56,542 nucleotides of DNA from the NCBI GenBank assembly GCA_945883805.1, contig CAMCYE010000009.1, positions 1 to 56,542 on the forward strand. Direction: 5' to 3'. The stretch's first letter is position 1. Each line of letters opens with the position of its first letter. Shown here in pieces: positions 42,898-51,361 of the stretch. The notes beneath the pieces were generated by a model that was not told the origin of the DNA, did no database searches, and saw nothing but the letters and a program-made list of their open reading frames with translations. The translations under genes were made by a program, and so were the position numbers. The DNA comes from Victivallis vadensis. GTDB taxonomy: Bacteria; Verrucomicrobiota; Lentisphaeria; Victivallales; GWF2-50-93.

Positions 42898-43944
42898 CTA
42901 CGCGCAATTCTTGTATTCCCTGAAAAGATCGGCTCCGAGTTCCTTATAGGACTGGTATCTTGATGACGGGTCGCGTTTGATCATTTTCATGAGGATTGCG
43001 GCGACTGCGGGATTTGTTTTTGCGGGAAGCTCGCCGAGGAAGTTGTCTGTTCTGGTGGAAGTGACGTGCTTCTCTACAAGTTTTCTTACATCTATGGACG
43101 AATAATAGGTCTTTCTCGAAATGAGATGATACATCAGCATGCCGAGGCTGTAAATTTCACTGTACTGGGATTCCGGAGCCCCTTCTATTCTCTCTGGGGG
43201 AATATAGTGAGGGGAGCCTATGATCTGGTCTGATTTATTTCCGTTTATCGCCTCTTCTATCAATATTGCCAGGCCGTAGTCGAACATCTTGACATTCCCA
43301 TTCCTGTCAATGATTATATTCTGAGGTTTAATGTCCCTGAAGAGATAGCCGCAATCGAAAATATGCTGCTCGGCCGAGAGCATCTGCAGTGTCCAGAGAA
43401 TAATCTGTTTCTCGGTACGCTTCACAGGTGATTCAATGATCTGGTCGAGCCTTATTCCGTCCACGAATTCATAGACTGCATAATATTCCCCTTTCCATAG
43501 GCCGTACTCATGAGCCGTTGCAAGATGAGGGTGATTCCCGAACTTGCATCCTACTTTCGCCTCGTTGAGAAGTGAGTCAATCATGAACGTGTCGTTCTTC
43601 ATTTCACGGTTGAGAACCTTGATTGCAAACTCAATGTTCGGATCGTGCCTGTGAAAAGCATGATATACGCATCCCATTCCGCCGCCACCCAAAGGTTCGT
43701 AAAGCCAGTAATCCTTAATGAGCATGGGGATGAAATTCGAAGTTGAACACGATGGGCATTTTGCTATGCTGAGACTTGGGTTGTTGTCGATAAGCACTTT
43801 GCATTCGCAGTTTTCACATGTGATGAATCCCCGCTCTAAATCCTTAAGGTCGGGTTTGCGATGAATATACTGGGTTTTCTCCTCGTGTAATCCAGTGGAG
43901 AAGTCAAGTTCATCGCTATCCCTGGGTGTCATGCGGAAATCCAT
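42898..43944 (-). CDS. Ser/Thr protein kinase with N-terminal zinc ribbon and altered HRD/DFG motifs
   Basis: A 348-residue Hanks-type kinase. Start at 43944 has GGAGGG 6 bases upstream (a frame reaches 43974). Residues 43-66 form a zinc ribbon, CENC...CPSC. Kinase domain 78-340: Gly loop GGGGMG (86-91), Lys109 in FAIKVL, catalytic loop FRDIKPQN with Phe202 in place of the HRD histidine, metal motif DYG (222-224) for DFG, then GSPHYIPPER and a C-terminal CPSC-free helix. Lys, Asp204 and Asn remain, so activity is plausible. No membrane span. Single gene; targets unknown. Confidence 0.9.
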   Translation of the reverse strand: MDFRMTPRDSDELDFSTGLHEEKTQYIHRKPDLKDLERGFITCENCECKVLIDNNPSLSIAKCPSCSTSNFIPMLIKDYWLYEPLGGGGMGCVYHAFHRHDPNIEFAIKVLNREMKNDTFMIDSLLNEAKVGCKFGNHPHLATAHEYGLWKGEYYAVYEFVDGIRLDQIIESPVKRTEKQIILWTLQMLSAEQHIFDCGYLFRDIKPQNIIIDRNGNVKMFDYGLAILIEEAINGNKSDQIIGSPHYIPPERIEGAPESQYSEIYSLGMLMYHLISRKTYYSSIDVRKLVEKHVTSTRTDNFLGELPAKTNPAVAAILMKMIKRDPSSRYQSYKELGADLFREYKNCA

Positions 43945-44094
43945 ATCTTTCCCTCCATATGCATATTGTATCACGATTTAAGTGGTTTTTAAAGCAGTTT
44001 TCGTGCCATAATTTGAAATTCCATTTATCCCTGTTATTTTTCAACCCGGTGTCTTTAATGTAAAACTCAGAATAAATTCCTAAGGAAATATAGA

Positions 44095-44577
44095 ATGAAT
44101 CGCAATGAAATAAAAAAAATAGTCCTTGAGAGCCTCCAAAAAGGGATTTCCCTTTCTGGAATTCAGAAGATACTCCATGAAAAAGGGGAGATGATTACTT
44201 TTCTTGACCTGAGGCTTCTCGCTTCCGAACTTGAAAACCTAGACTGGAAAACGATAGGCGGTGAAAAAGAAGCACAGGAAAAAGAGGCTGCCGCTGACAA
44301 AAAGAAGAAAGAAGACGATGAATTGTCCGGGGAGCAGGCAGATGAGATTTCCGCCGACAAGGGCGAATGGTCTGGAGCCACGGTCGTCGAGGTCAGCAAA
44401 CTTGTAAGGCCCGGGGCCGCATTGAGTGGAAGCGTGAGGTTTGCGTCAGGCGTAAAAGCCGACTGGGTGCTTGACCAGACGGGAAGACTAGGTCTCGAAA
44501 AAACAACAGGAAAACCGACTCCGGAGGACATAAAGGAATTCCAGGTTGAACTCCAGAAGAAACTTCAGGGAACGTAA
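44095..44577 (+). CDS. Conserved hypothetical protein upstream of hldD
   Basis: A 160-residue soluble protein. N-terminal helical part resembling a small DNA-binding-like bundle (NEIKKIVLESLQKGISLSGIQKILHEKGEMITFLDLRLLASEL), a Lys/Glu-rich linker (60-90), and a compact C-terminal beta segment VVEVSKLVRPGAALSGSVRFASGVKADWVLDQTGRLGLE. I recall this C-terminal pattern from hypothetical proteins of related bacteria but know no function. AGGAAA precedes the ATG; hldD follows after 23 bp, so a shared transcript is likely. Confidence 0.75.
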   Translation: MNRNEIKKIVLESLQKGISLSGIQKILHEKGEMITFLDLRLLASELENLDWKTIGGEKEAQEKEAAADKKKKEDDELSGEQADEISADKGEWSGATVVEVSKLVRPGAALSGSVRFASGVKADWVLDQTGRLGLEKTTGKPTPEDIKEFQVELQKKLQGT

Positions 44578-44600
44578 TTTAAAATTTTGGAGGAATTTTC

Positions 44601-45572
44601 ATGTACATAGTCACTGGCGGAGCGGGTCTGATCGGAAGCGCGGTCGTGTGGGAACTCAATAACAGGGGGTTGAAGGATATTCTTGTCGTCGACCATCTTG
44701 GGCATTCCGGTAAGTGGCGCAATCTGCGGTCGCTTAAATTCCAGGATTACATGGAAAAGGATGTTTTCAGGAAAGCTGTTTCCGAAAACAGGATCAAGGC
44801 CAAGGGAATCAAGGCCATAATCCACATGGGCGCATGCTCGAAGACAACTGAACAGGATGCCGGTTACCTCATTGACAACAACTATAATTACAGCAGGGAA
44901 CTTGCGGGTTTCGCAGTTTCAAACAAGATACGCTTCCTCTACGCCTCGAGTGCGGCAACTTACGGGGACGGGGCAAAGGGGTATATCGACGATGAGTCCT
45001 CCCTTGACGCGCTGCGTCCGCTGAACATGTACGGGTATTCAAAACACATGTTCGACCTCTGGGCGAGGAACAACGGGCTTCTGGACCGTATTGCAGGTTT
45101 CAAATTCACAAATATTTACGGGCCGAACGAATGGCACAAGGAAGATATGCGCAGCGTAGTCTGTAAGGCCTATGAACAGATTGCCGCCACCGGAAAGGTG
45201 CAGCTTTTCAAGTCATGCCATCCCGATTACAAGGACGGCGAGCAGAAACGCGATTTCCTTTACGTCAAAGATGCCGTGGACATGGTGCTATATTTTCTCG
45301 ACAGCAAGGAAAGCGGACTTTTCAATGTCGGAAGCGGACAGGCCGAGACCTGGAAGTCGCTGGTGACTGCGATATTCGCGGCATTGAACAGGAAGCCTAA
45401 CATTGAATATGTTAAAATGCCTGAATGCCTGAAATCCAGTTATCAGTATTATACAAAAGCTGAAATGTGGAAACTCCGCCGCTTTCATTCACCGCAACTC
45501 ACCCCGTTGAAAGATGCAGTGAAGGATTATGTCAGGAATTATCTCGTCACCGGCAGACATCTCGGGGATTAA
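44601..45572 (+). CDS. hldD: ADP-L-glycero-D-manno-heptose 6-epimerase
   Basis: A 323-residue short-chain dehydrogenase-type epimerase that makes ADP-L-glycero-beta-D-manno-heptose for the LPS inner core. NADP fold VTGGAGLIGSAVV, DHLG, HMGACSKTTEQDA, SSAATYGDG, catalytic Tyr-x3-Lys in YGYSKHMFD, FTNIYGPNEWHKEDMRS and KDGEQKRDFLYVKD, all characteristic of RfaD/HldD. GGAGG lies 8 bases before ATG. Its presence indicates a heptose-containing LPS and therefore an outer membrane. Confidence 0.94.
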   Translation: MYIVTGGAGLIGSAVVWELNNRGLKDILVVDHLGHSGKWRNLRSLKFQDYMEKDVFRKAVSENRIKAKGIKAIIHMGACSKTTEQDAGYLIDNNYNYSRELAGFAVSNKIRFLYASSAATYGDGAKGYIDDESSLDALRPLNMYGYSKHMFDLWARNNGLLDRIAGFKFTNIYGPNEWHKEDMRSVVCKAYEQIAATGKVQLFKSCHPDYKDGEQKRDFLYVKDAVDMVLYFLDSKESGLFNVGSGQAETWKSLVTAIFAALNRKPNIEYVKMPECLKSSYQYYTKAEMWKLRRFHSPQLTPLKDAVKDYVRNYLVTGRHLGD

Positions 45573-45582
45573 GGCTCTTTCT

Positions 45583-45622
45583 CATATTTTACGTGTTTAC
45601 CCACTCAAAATGAAAACGAACC
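45583..45622 (-). repeat. Solo copy of the MITE-A head module
   Basis: Reverse-strand copy of the module at 2369 and 47999 (GTTCGTTTTCATTTTGAGTG...GTAAACACG). It is not followed by the inverted arms seen in elements A and B and lies 11 bp after the hldD stop. Confidence 0.6.
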
Positions 45623-45631
45623 GAGATTAAC

Positions 45632-46561
45632 ATGCCCTTGCCTGATAAAAATTTCATTGACGCCCTTTCCGAGGACAATCTGCCTTTGCTGGCGGAAGCC
45701 GATGCCAATGGTTTCCTGATGGCGCCCGGAGAGAATATTTTTGAATACAGGAAACGACTTTTCGAGATGGGAGACTCATACAGGGAGATTGAAAAGGACA
45801 TCGGCAACACAAAGGATTATGATATTTTCGGGGAGTTCGTCCTGAACACTGAAAAGCGCATCAATGCTGGAATAATGGAGGAGGCGGCCGAACTCACCAG
45901 AAAATATTACGATTTCAGCATAAATTGGGTGCCCGGATTTTTCCTTTCTAAAAGCCTTGGGTTTCTGTGGGGAGGATGTGCGATTTCATTTCCGGAAAAC
46001 CAGGTTTCGGTGTTCATAATACGTGCGAATTTCGCAGAGAAGAAACGCTGGCTGTTCTACAGGAGGGATGAACTTCTTGCACATGAACTCTGCCATGTCG
46101 CCAGAATGCCGGTGAGGGACAGGACATTCGAGGAGCTTTTCGCATATCGTCTCTCCCCGAGCCGTTTGAGAAGGTACATGGGGAACTGTTTCAGGCATGA
46201 TCATGACGCCGTCCTCTTCATTGTCCCGATTTTCCTCCTGCTTGCAGCCCAAGTGTCCCGCCTGTTCTTCAATCTTGAAAGGAAAATCCCGATATGGCCT
46301 TTCTGGATTGCGGCGGCCGCCTATCCGTTGTTCCTTTTTATGAGGAATCATTTCAACAGGAATATTTTCTTCAAGGCGGAAAAAAATCTTGAAAAGGCGG
46401 GGTGCATCAAGCCGTTGCCGGTTCTTTTCAGGGCTGCGGCAGATGAGCTGAAAAAAATATCGGAATTGAAAAATCCGGACGATCTGAAAAAATGGCTGGA
46501 TGGCAAATCCGAATCCGAATTGAGATGGAAGGTGATGAAGTTCAGATTTTTTGCATGTTGA
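45632..46561 (+). CDS. Membrane-associated zincin-like protein of unknown function
   Basis: A 309-residue protein with an HExxH site, DELLAHELCHVARMPVRDRTFEELFAYRLS, in which the downstream Glu could be the third zinc ligand, so a gluzincin-type metallopeptidase is likely. Two hydrophobic spans follow (about residues 190-210 and 220-240), then a charged helical tail. The N-terminal 100 residues contain EYRKRLFEMGDSYREIEKD. No named family recognised. Weak ribosome-binding site; alone on its strand segment after hldD. Confidence 0.75.
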   Translation: MPLPDKNFIDALSEDNLPLLAEADANGFLMAPGENIFEYRKRLFEMGDSYREIEKDIGNTKDYDIFGEFVLNTEKRINAGIMEEAAELTRKYYDFSINWVPGFFLSKSLGFLWGGCAISFPENQVSVFIIRANFAEKKRWLFYRRDELLAHELCHVARMPVRDRTFEELFAYRLSPSRLRRYMGNCFRHDHDAVLFIVPIFLLLAAQVSRLFFNLERKIPIWPFWIAAAAYPLFLFMRNHFNRNIFFKAEKNLEKAGCIKPLPVLFRAAADELKKISELKNPDDLKKWLDGKSESELRWKVMKFRFFAC

Positions 46562-46563
46562 AA

Positions 46564-46599
46564 TTTTTTCCTCCAAATAATTTTATTTGGAGGAAAAAA
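46564..46599. repeat. 16-bp perfect palindrome with 4-base loop
   Basis: TTTTTTCCTCCAAATA / TATTTGGAGGAAAAAA around the loop ATTT, just after the zincin stop and 36 bp before the nif3 start. The 3' arm holds GGAGGA, so in RNA a strong Shine-Dalgarno-like sequence would be paired. The T run lies 5' of the stem and the A run 3' in both directions, the reverse of a terminator. Confidence 0.7.
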
Positions 46600-46634
46600 T
46601 ATTTCATAAAATTCATCAAACACAGGGTGTAATC

Positions 46635-47402
46635 ATGGCGAAATTAAAGGAAATAGTCTCTTTTCTTGACGGGATTTTCCTGACCAATCCAAATCTTCAG
46701 GACGACTCTAACAACGGTCTCCAGGTTCAGGGCGGGGCCGAAGTGAAAAAAGCAGTTTTCAGTGTTGACGCCTGCGTCGAGCTTTTTAAACGTGCGGTTG
46801 AAAAAAAGGCGGATTTCATCTTTGTCCATCACGGACTCAGCTGGAATGACAGCCTTAAGAGGCTTGCCGGCTCCAATGCCAGAAGGATCAGCCCGCTTTT
46901 CAAAAATGACATATCCCTCTATGCGTGCCATCTTCCGCTCGATATGCACCCCGAACTCGGGCACAACATACTTCTTGCGAAAATGCTCAATCTGCAGTCA
47001 TGCAGGAATTTTGTGAAATATCACGGCGGTGAACTCGGCATTGCAGGCGAAATCCCGGATGGGCGAAGCCCTGCGAAAATCGCAGAAATCCTTGAAAAGG
47101 AACTGCAGACAAAATGCATTATTTTCGGGAATACCGGCAAGACTGTGCGCAAAATAGGGATAATCTCAGGCGGCGGCGGTCGGCCTGAAGGGATCATTGA
47201 AGCCGCAAGACAGGGCGTAGAATGTTTCATAACCGGTGAGATAAACCATACATCCTATCATTTCATCAGGGAGGAGGATATCAGTGTGATTGTCGCCGGA
47301 CACTATGCCACTGAAACGCCGGGGGTGTTTGCCGTAATGGACAAGATAAAAGAGAAATTTGCGGTAGACTGCGAGTTTATCGATATCCCGACGGGATTAT
47401 GA
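46635..47402 (+). CDS. Nif3-like dinuclear metal-centre protein
   Basis: A 255-residue member of the Nif3/YbgI (DUF34) family, cytoplasmic hexamers with a dimetal site. Motifs: DDSNNGLQVQG, FSVDACVELF, FVHHGLSWN with two metal histidines, YACHLPLDMHPELGHN, FITGEINHTSYH and VIVAGHYATETPG. Start at ATG 46635; a TTG-led frame from 46587 begins inside the palindrome and is not used. Function of the family is unsettled (often misnamed GTP cyclohydrolase 1 type 2). It overlaps the ogt gene by 4 bases. Confidence 0.9.
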   Translation: MAKLKEIVSFLDGIFLTNPNLQDDSNNGLQVQGGAEVKKAVFSVDACVELFKRAVEKKADFIFVHHGLSWNDSLKRLAGSNARRISPLFKNDISLYACHLPLDMHPELGHNILLAKMLNLQSCRNFVKYHGGELGIAGEIPDGRSPAKIAEILEKELQTKCIIFGNTGKTVRKIGIISGGGGRPEGIIEAARQGVECFITGEINHTSYHFIREEDISVIVAGHYATETPGVFAVMDKIKEKFAVDCEFIDIPTGL

Positions 47403-47941
47403 GTGCGGCAAAAAGTGGAAAAGTTGTCACTGCGGAGACCGCAGTCAGGACTTTTAATGCTGCCGGTTCACGCGTTGCCGTGGCACTTTCCTACGATGAA
47501 ATGCCAGCATTCAAGGTTAAATCTGTTGACATTTCCTTCGGGGTGGAGAAATATTCAAAAACAGGAAACAGGGGACTGGAGCATCTGTTCCTGGAGATTG
47601 AATCATGGTTCAATGGAGACATTGATGTCTTGCCGCTGGAAAATCTCGACCTTGAAAAGCTTTCGTCCTTTGAAAAGAAAATTCTTTGTGAACTTCGCAG
47701 AAGGGTTCCACGAGGGAGGACAGTGTCATACGGCGGACTTGCGGAATTCGCAGGTTTTCCGAAAGCGGCAAGGGCCGTTGGAACTGTGATGAGCAAAAAT
47801 CAGTTCCCCCTTTTCTTTCCGTGCCATCGCGTAATAAAGGGTGACGGCTCAATCGGTTTTTTTCAGGGAGGTTCTGCCGGAGCCAGGCTCAAGAAGGCTT
47901 TGTTGGAAATGGAAAAGATGAATATCCGGACTCGAGCCTAA
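47399..47941 (+). CDS. ogt: Methylated-DNA--protein-cysteine methyltransferase
   Basis: A 180-residue suicide repair protein that removes O6-alkyl groups from guanine. Degenerate N-terminal domain, then the DNA-binding helix RVPRGRTVSYGGLAEFAGFPKAARAVGTVMSKNQFPLFF and active-site PCHRVIKGDGSIGFFQGG with the acceptor cysteine. ATGA overlap with nif3 indicates co-translation. The N-terminal zinc site of Ada is absent, so the Ogt type is meant. Confidence 0.93.
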   Translation: MSAAKSGKVVTAETAVRTFNAAGSRVAVALSYDEMPAFKVKSVDISFGVEKYSKTGNRGLEHLFLEIESWFNGDIDVLPLENLDLEKLSSFEKKILCELRRRVPRGRTVSYGGLAEFAGFPKAARAVGTVMSKNQFPLFFPCHRVIKGDGSIGFFQGGSAGARLKKALLEMEKMNIRTRA

Positions 47942-47998
47942 AGCGCGGCTTATGTCGCAACCCACTTTTTATAACTACAGAACACACATAAAAAGAGG

Positions 47999-48056
47999 TT
48001 CATTTTCATTTTGGGTGGGTAAACACGCAAAATATGAAAATAATTGAATATTCAGT
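47999..48056 (+). repeat. Solo copy of the MITE-A head module (2)
   Basis: GGTTCATTTTCATTTTGGGT and following GTAAACACGCAAAATATGAA, ending with AATTGAATATTCAG, close to the first 50 bp of element A. The rest of the element is missing; the sequence after 48056 is unrelated. It lies between ogt and corA. Confidence 0.6.
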
Positions 48057-48177
48057 CGGTCTCGTCGAGTTACCTACTCGATCTGAGAAAGAGACTTTAT
48101 TCTTTCGTTGCTTGTTTTTCCACCCTTACGATTTATTTTTGATAATCTTTATCTGAATCTGAAAGGGGGACAAAAAA

Positions 48178-49254
48178 ATGTTTGACTTTCTAAAAGGGAT
48201 GATAAACCGGAAAGGCCTTCCTCCGGGTTCAGTCATGTATGTCGGCGAAACCGTCGCCAAAAAAGTCAGAATCCGGATCATGGATTTCGATGAGAATAAT
48301 TTTGTAGAAAAAGATGCGCAGGAAGTTGAAGAATGCTTCCCCTTTAAAGACACTCCAAGTACGACATGGATCAACATTGACGGAATCCACGATACCGGCA
48401 TAATTGAAAAGATAGGCCGTCATTTTGACATGCATCCGCTGATTCTTGAGGATATGCTGAACACCAGTCAGAGGCCGAAATTGGAGGACTTTGACAACTA
48501 CATGTTCATTATTGCAAAGCTTCTCTCATACAATGAAGAGAAGGAACAGATTGAAAGCGAGCAGATCAGCCTCATCATGGGTGCGGACTGTGTGATAACT
48601 TTCCAGGAGACCGAGGGAGATGTCTTCAACGTCATCAGGGACAGGATCCGGACAGGCAAGGGCAGGGTAAGGAGAATGGGGGCCGATTATCTGGCATACG
48701 TGCTTCTTGACGCGCTCGTTGACAATTATTTCGTGGTTCTCGAGAAGATGGGCGAAAAGATAGAAGATATCGAAGATGAGCTCATTGAGGATCCGACTCC
48801 GGACACCCTCCGGAAAATCCATCACCTGAAGAGGGAAACGGTCTTCCTGAGGAAAATACTCTGGCCCACCAGGGACATGATAAGTGGAATTGAACGGTGC
48901 GGGTCTCCCCTGATAAAGGACACAACCGGCATCTATCTGCGCGACCTTTATGAAAATGTCATACATGTCATCGATTCCATAGAGGCCGTCAGGGATATTT
49001 CCGCGGGCATGATAGACATGTATCTTTCAAGCCTCAGCAACAAGCTGAATATCCTCATGAAACATTTGAACGCCATAGTCATAGCCGTGGCGATCCCGAG
49101 CTTTTTCGCCGGAGCCGGAGGAATGTCCGAGTTTTCCCAGATGGTTGGTTTTGAAAACTGGAAAAGCGCATATCTTCTTTTCTTTGTGGGCATGGTCTGT
49201 ATGGGGATCGGAACTTATTTCCTCATAAAACGGCTGGAAAAATACTGGAAATAA
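48178..49254 (+). CDS. corA: CorA-family magnesium/cobalt transporter with GMS instead of GMN
   Basis: A 358-residue inner-membrane cation channel. Large N-terminal cytoplasmic domain with TWINIDGIHDTGIIEKIGRHFDMHPLILEDMLNTSQRPKLE, long stalk helix with YLSSLSNKLNILMKHLNAIVIAVAIPSFFAG, two C-terminal spans and a basic end (LIKRLEKYWK). The CorA selectivity signature YGMN is GAGGMSEFSQM here, so Asn becomes Ser. The protein should still form the pentameric pore; ion preference may differ. GGGGG lies 8 bases before ATG and a terminator follows. Confidence 0.9.
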   Translation: MFDFLKGMINRKGLPPGSVMYVGETVAKKVRIRIMDFDENNFVEKDAQEVEECFPFKDTPSTTWINIDGIHDTGIIEKIGRHFDMHPLILEDMLNTSQRPKLEDFDNYMFIIAKLLSYNEEKEQIESEQISLIMGADCVITFQETEGDVFNVIRDRIRTGKGRVRRMGADYLAYVLLDALVDNYFVVLEKMGEKIEDIEDELIEDPTPDTLRKIHHLKRETVFLRKILWPTRDMISGIERCGSPLIKDTTGIYLRDLYENVIHVIDSIEAVRDISAGMIDMYLSSLSNKLNILMKHLNAIVIAVAIPSFFAGAGGMSEFSQMVGFENWKSAYLLFFVGMVCMGIGTYFLIKRLEKYWK

Positions 49255-49291
49255 AAAAAGCGGGCGGAGATAAGACTCCGCCTGCTTTTTT
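49253..49291 (+). terminator. Strong terminator after corA
   Basis: AAAAAAAGCGGGCGGAG-ATAAGA-CTCCGCCTGCTTTTTT: a stem of about 10 GC-rich pairs with one mismatch, bounded by an A run and six T residues. It overlaps the last bases of corA and can act in both directions. Confidence 0.92.
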
Positions 49292-49336
49292 ATGATTAAT
49301 AAGGAACGCCGGCAACCTGCCGGCATTTCTTTTTTT

Positions 49337-49584
49337 GGTTCATTTTCATTTTGACCGGATAAAAACGCAAAATATAAAATCTGAATATCCAATATCCAAC
49401 ACGGAATGTCCAATATCCAAGGGAATTATCGAGTTCCCCCCTTTTATCCATGTCTATGTTTTGAACAATATTGAGTTCATTTCTTCGGTTTATTTCAAGG
49501 CAGAATCATTATTTTCCGATTGTTGAATACTTCTTTTCTTCCATTCGTCGGTTGGATATTCCGTGTTGGATATTGGATATTCAA
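49337..49584. mobile_element. MITE-like element B with 33-bp inverted termini
   Basis: Second copy of the element at 2369-2606. The left arm (49382-49420) and right arm (49552-49584) are nearly perfect inverted repeats of about 33 bp (core GAATATCCAATATCC, ACGGAATGTCC). The interior shares ATGTTTTGAACAATATTGAG-like words with copy A. The preceding head module has GACCGGATAAA in place of GAGTGGGTAAA. No transposase. Confidence 0.72.
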
Positions 49585-49769
49585 GAGCCTCTTTTTTTCA
49601 TTTCTGCCAGTTTGCCACCAAGTTGTTTCCATGCATTAGGTGTACAAGTCTCTAGTAGCGCCTACGGTTTGCTCGCCTCAGGCGTGCAAACAGGGGTGGT
49701 GTCCCATCATAAAATGAACACGCCCCCGATATAAATCTCTGTGCCTTTGTGTCTCTGTGGTTAATTCCT
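49585..49769. other. Intergenic remainder between element B and the membrane-protein gene
   Basis: No gene. Contains GTAGCGCCTACGGTTTGC, which resembles GTAGCGCTTTCGGTTTAC near 5571, a small palindrome CGCCTCAGGCG, and CTCTGTGCCTTTGTGTCTCT related to the inverted repeat at 42694-42828. These look like decayed pieces of dispersed repeats. Confidence 0.4.
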
Positions 49770-50504
49770 TCAGTTCGGCAGTGGCGCATTGTCGTCGTCA
49801 GCCTGAATTACTGGCTCGACGGGTGGCAGATTGTCTTCCCCTATGGCCTGCTGGAAGAGTTTATATGAGGCAATCATTGATATTGGCGCGGTTGCAAGTA
49901 TTCCGACGCAGCAGACAATAAGTCCAAGCGCGGCGAAAAGCCCCAGGACAATGGTCCAGAGAATGAGAATCGGATTTTTCTTGAGGGTCTTCCATGAACG
50001 TTTCAATGCGTTCAGCCCCTGTATTTCATCTTTGGCGAGGAAGAAAATCGAGAGGTTCATTAGGGGCGAAAGAAGGATTCCGGGAATGACACAGCATATT
50101 ACGCCTGCGATAATGACGAGGTTCGCCACAGCATAGTTTATCAGGCACGGAATCGTAATGTCAAAAGCGGAGAACACGTCTGCAACTTCCGCAGTTCCAC
50201 CCTCATATTCCTTTCTGATGCCTTTCCAATATCCGACCATGAACGGGGCTATGAGGATTCCGAGCAGTGTCGCGATGATGTAACCGCCGCCGCCGGCAAT
50301 GATTTTGACCGCCATTTCTCCCAAATGGATTTTAGCACCGATTAAGCCTACGGCGAATCCCCAGCAGAAACTGACGATTTGTGCGATGAGGTTGATTCCT
50401 ATTGAAATACCGACAATAAGAAGAAATCCGACAACATAGAATGTCATATTCTGTTTGAACTTCTCAATGCCGTAATTAAAACAACTGCCGATATCGATGA
50501 CCAT
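49770..50504 (-). CDS. Polytopic membrane protein (DUF975/YciC-like)
   Basis: A 244-residue protein with about five to six membrane spans (VVGFLLIVGISIGINLIAQIV, AGGGGYIIATLLGILIAPFMVG, LVIIAGVICCVIPGILLSPL, ILILWTIVLGLFAALGLIVCC). NYGIEKFKQNMTFYVVG at the start and GLNALKRSWKTLKKNP between late spans are typical of a broad family of small membrane proteins of unknown role. Start at 50504 has GGGGGAGG 5 bases upstream; further starts at 50519 and 50543 are in frame. Acidic C-terminal tail. Confidence 0.75.
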   Translation of the reverse strand: MVIDIGSCFNYGIEKFKQNMTFYVVGFLLIVGISIGINLIAQIVSFCWGFAVGLIGAKIHLGEMAVKIIAGGGGYIIATLLGILIAPFMVGYWKGIRKEYEGGTAEVADVFSAFDITIPCLINYAVANLVIIAGVICCVIPGILLSPLMNLSIFFLAKDEIQGLNALKRSWKTLKKNPILILWTIVLGLFAALGLIVCCVGILATAPISMIASYKLFQQAIGEDNLPPVEPVIQADDDNAPLPN

Positions 50505-50600
50505 AAAAGCCTCCCCCATATTGTTTATGTTTCCACCTCCCATATATTAACGCCTTAAACAGTCAAATTCAAAATCTATTTTTAAAGGAAGTCGGGCCTT

Positions 50601-51359
50601 ATGATTGACTTTGTAAAGAAAATATCAGTTTCCGCCGGCAAGATGGCGATTGCGGAATTCGCAAAATCAGGATCGCTTAAACTCGATTTCAAGAGTGAAA
50701 AGGATATCGTGACTGAAGCCGACAGGAGAATAGAAGACTTTATCATTTCGGAAATACATAAGAAATTTCCGGATCATGATATATTCGGCGAGGAGACGGG
50801 CAAAACCGGCAAAGGCAGTGAATTCTGCTGGGTGATTGACCCGATTGACGGTACGACTTCGTTTGTCCATGGACAACCTTTCTTTTCGGTTTCTATAGCA
50901 CTCCAGAAATACGGGGCTACAATTGCCGGAGCTGTCAATGCGCCCAAGCTTGAAGAGGTTTTTTGGGCGGAAAAAGGGAAGGGTGCTTTTTGCAATAAAA
51001 CCAGAATTCATGTCTCATCGCGTGACAGGCTTCTCAACTCCGTTCTTTCCACAGGATTTGCATGTCTGAGATCGGATATGAAGGAGAACAATCTTCCGAT
51101 ATTCAATAAAATACTCCCTAGACTTAGGGGAATCCGAAGATACGGCTCTGCGGCCATTGATCTTTCCTATGTGGCCTGTGGAAGGCTTGAAGGATTCTGG
51201 GAACTGAATCTCAAGCCTTACGACATAGCTGCCGGCGTGCTGATACTGCAGGAGGCAGGCGGAGAAGTCTGCGATCTTCGCGGAAAACAAAACTATCCTA
51301 ATGACGGAATCCTCGCCAGCAACGGGAAAATCACGGAAGAGTTTTTGAAGAGCATTTAA
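50601..51359 (+). CDS. suhB: Inositol monophosphatase family protein
   Basis: A 252-residue Mg2+-dependent phosphatase of the inositol monophosphatase superfamily. Metal sites: GEETGK, DPIDGTTSFVHGQPFFSVSIAL and the late ELNLKPYDIAAGVLILQEAGG, where the usual WD becomes PYD. RRYGSAAIDLSYVACGRLEGFWE is conserved in SuhB-like enzymes. Candidates are inositol-1-phosphate, histidinol phosphate or sugar phosphates; the sequence does not decide. AAAGGAAG precedes the ATG. Followed by a RAYT module. Confidence 0.88.
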   Translation: MIDFVKKISVSAGKMAIAEFAKSGSLKLDFKSEKDIVTEADRRIEDFIISEIHKKFPDHDIFGEETGKTGKGSEFCWVIDPIDGTTSFVHGQPFFSVSIALQKYGATIAGAVNAPKLEEVFWAEKGKGAFCNKTRIHVSSRDRLLNSVLSTGFACLRSDMKENNLPIFNKILPRLRGIRRYGSAAIDLSYVACGRLEGFWELNLKPYDIAAGVLILQEAGGEVCDLRGKQNYPNDGILASNGKITEEFLKSI

Positions 51360-51361
51360 TA

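Noticed and set aside
46564..46599. Rho-independent terminator
   Set aside because: The T run precedes the stem on both strands, opposite to what termination needs.
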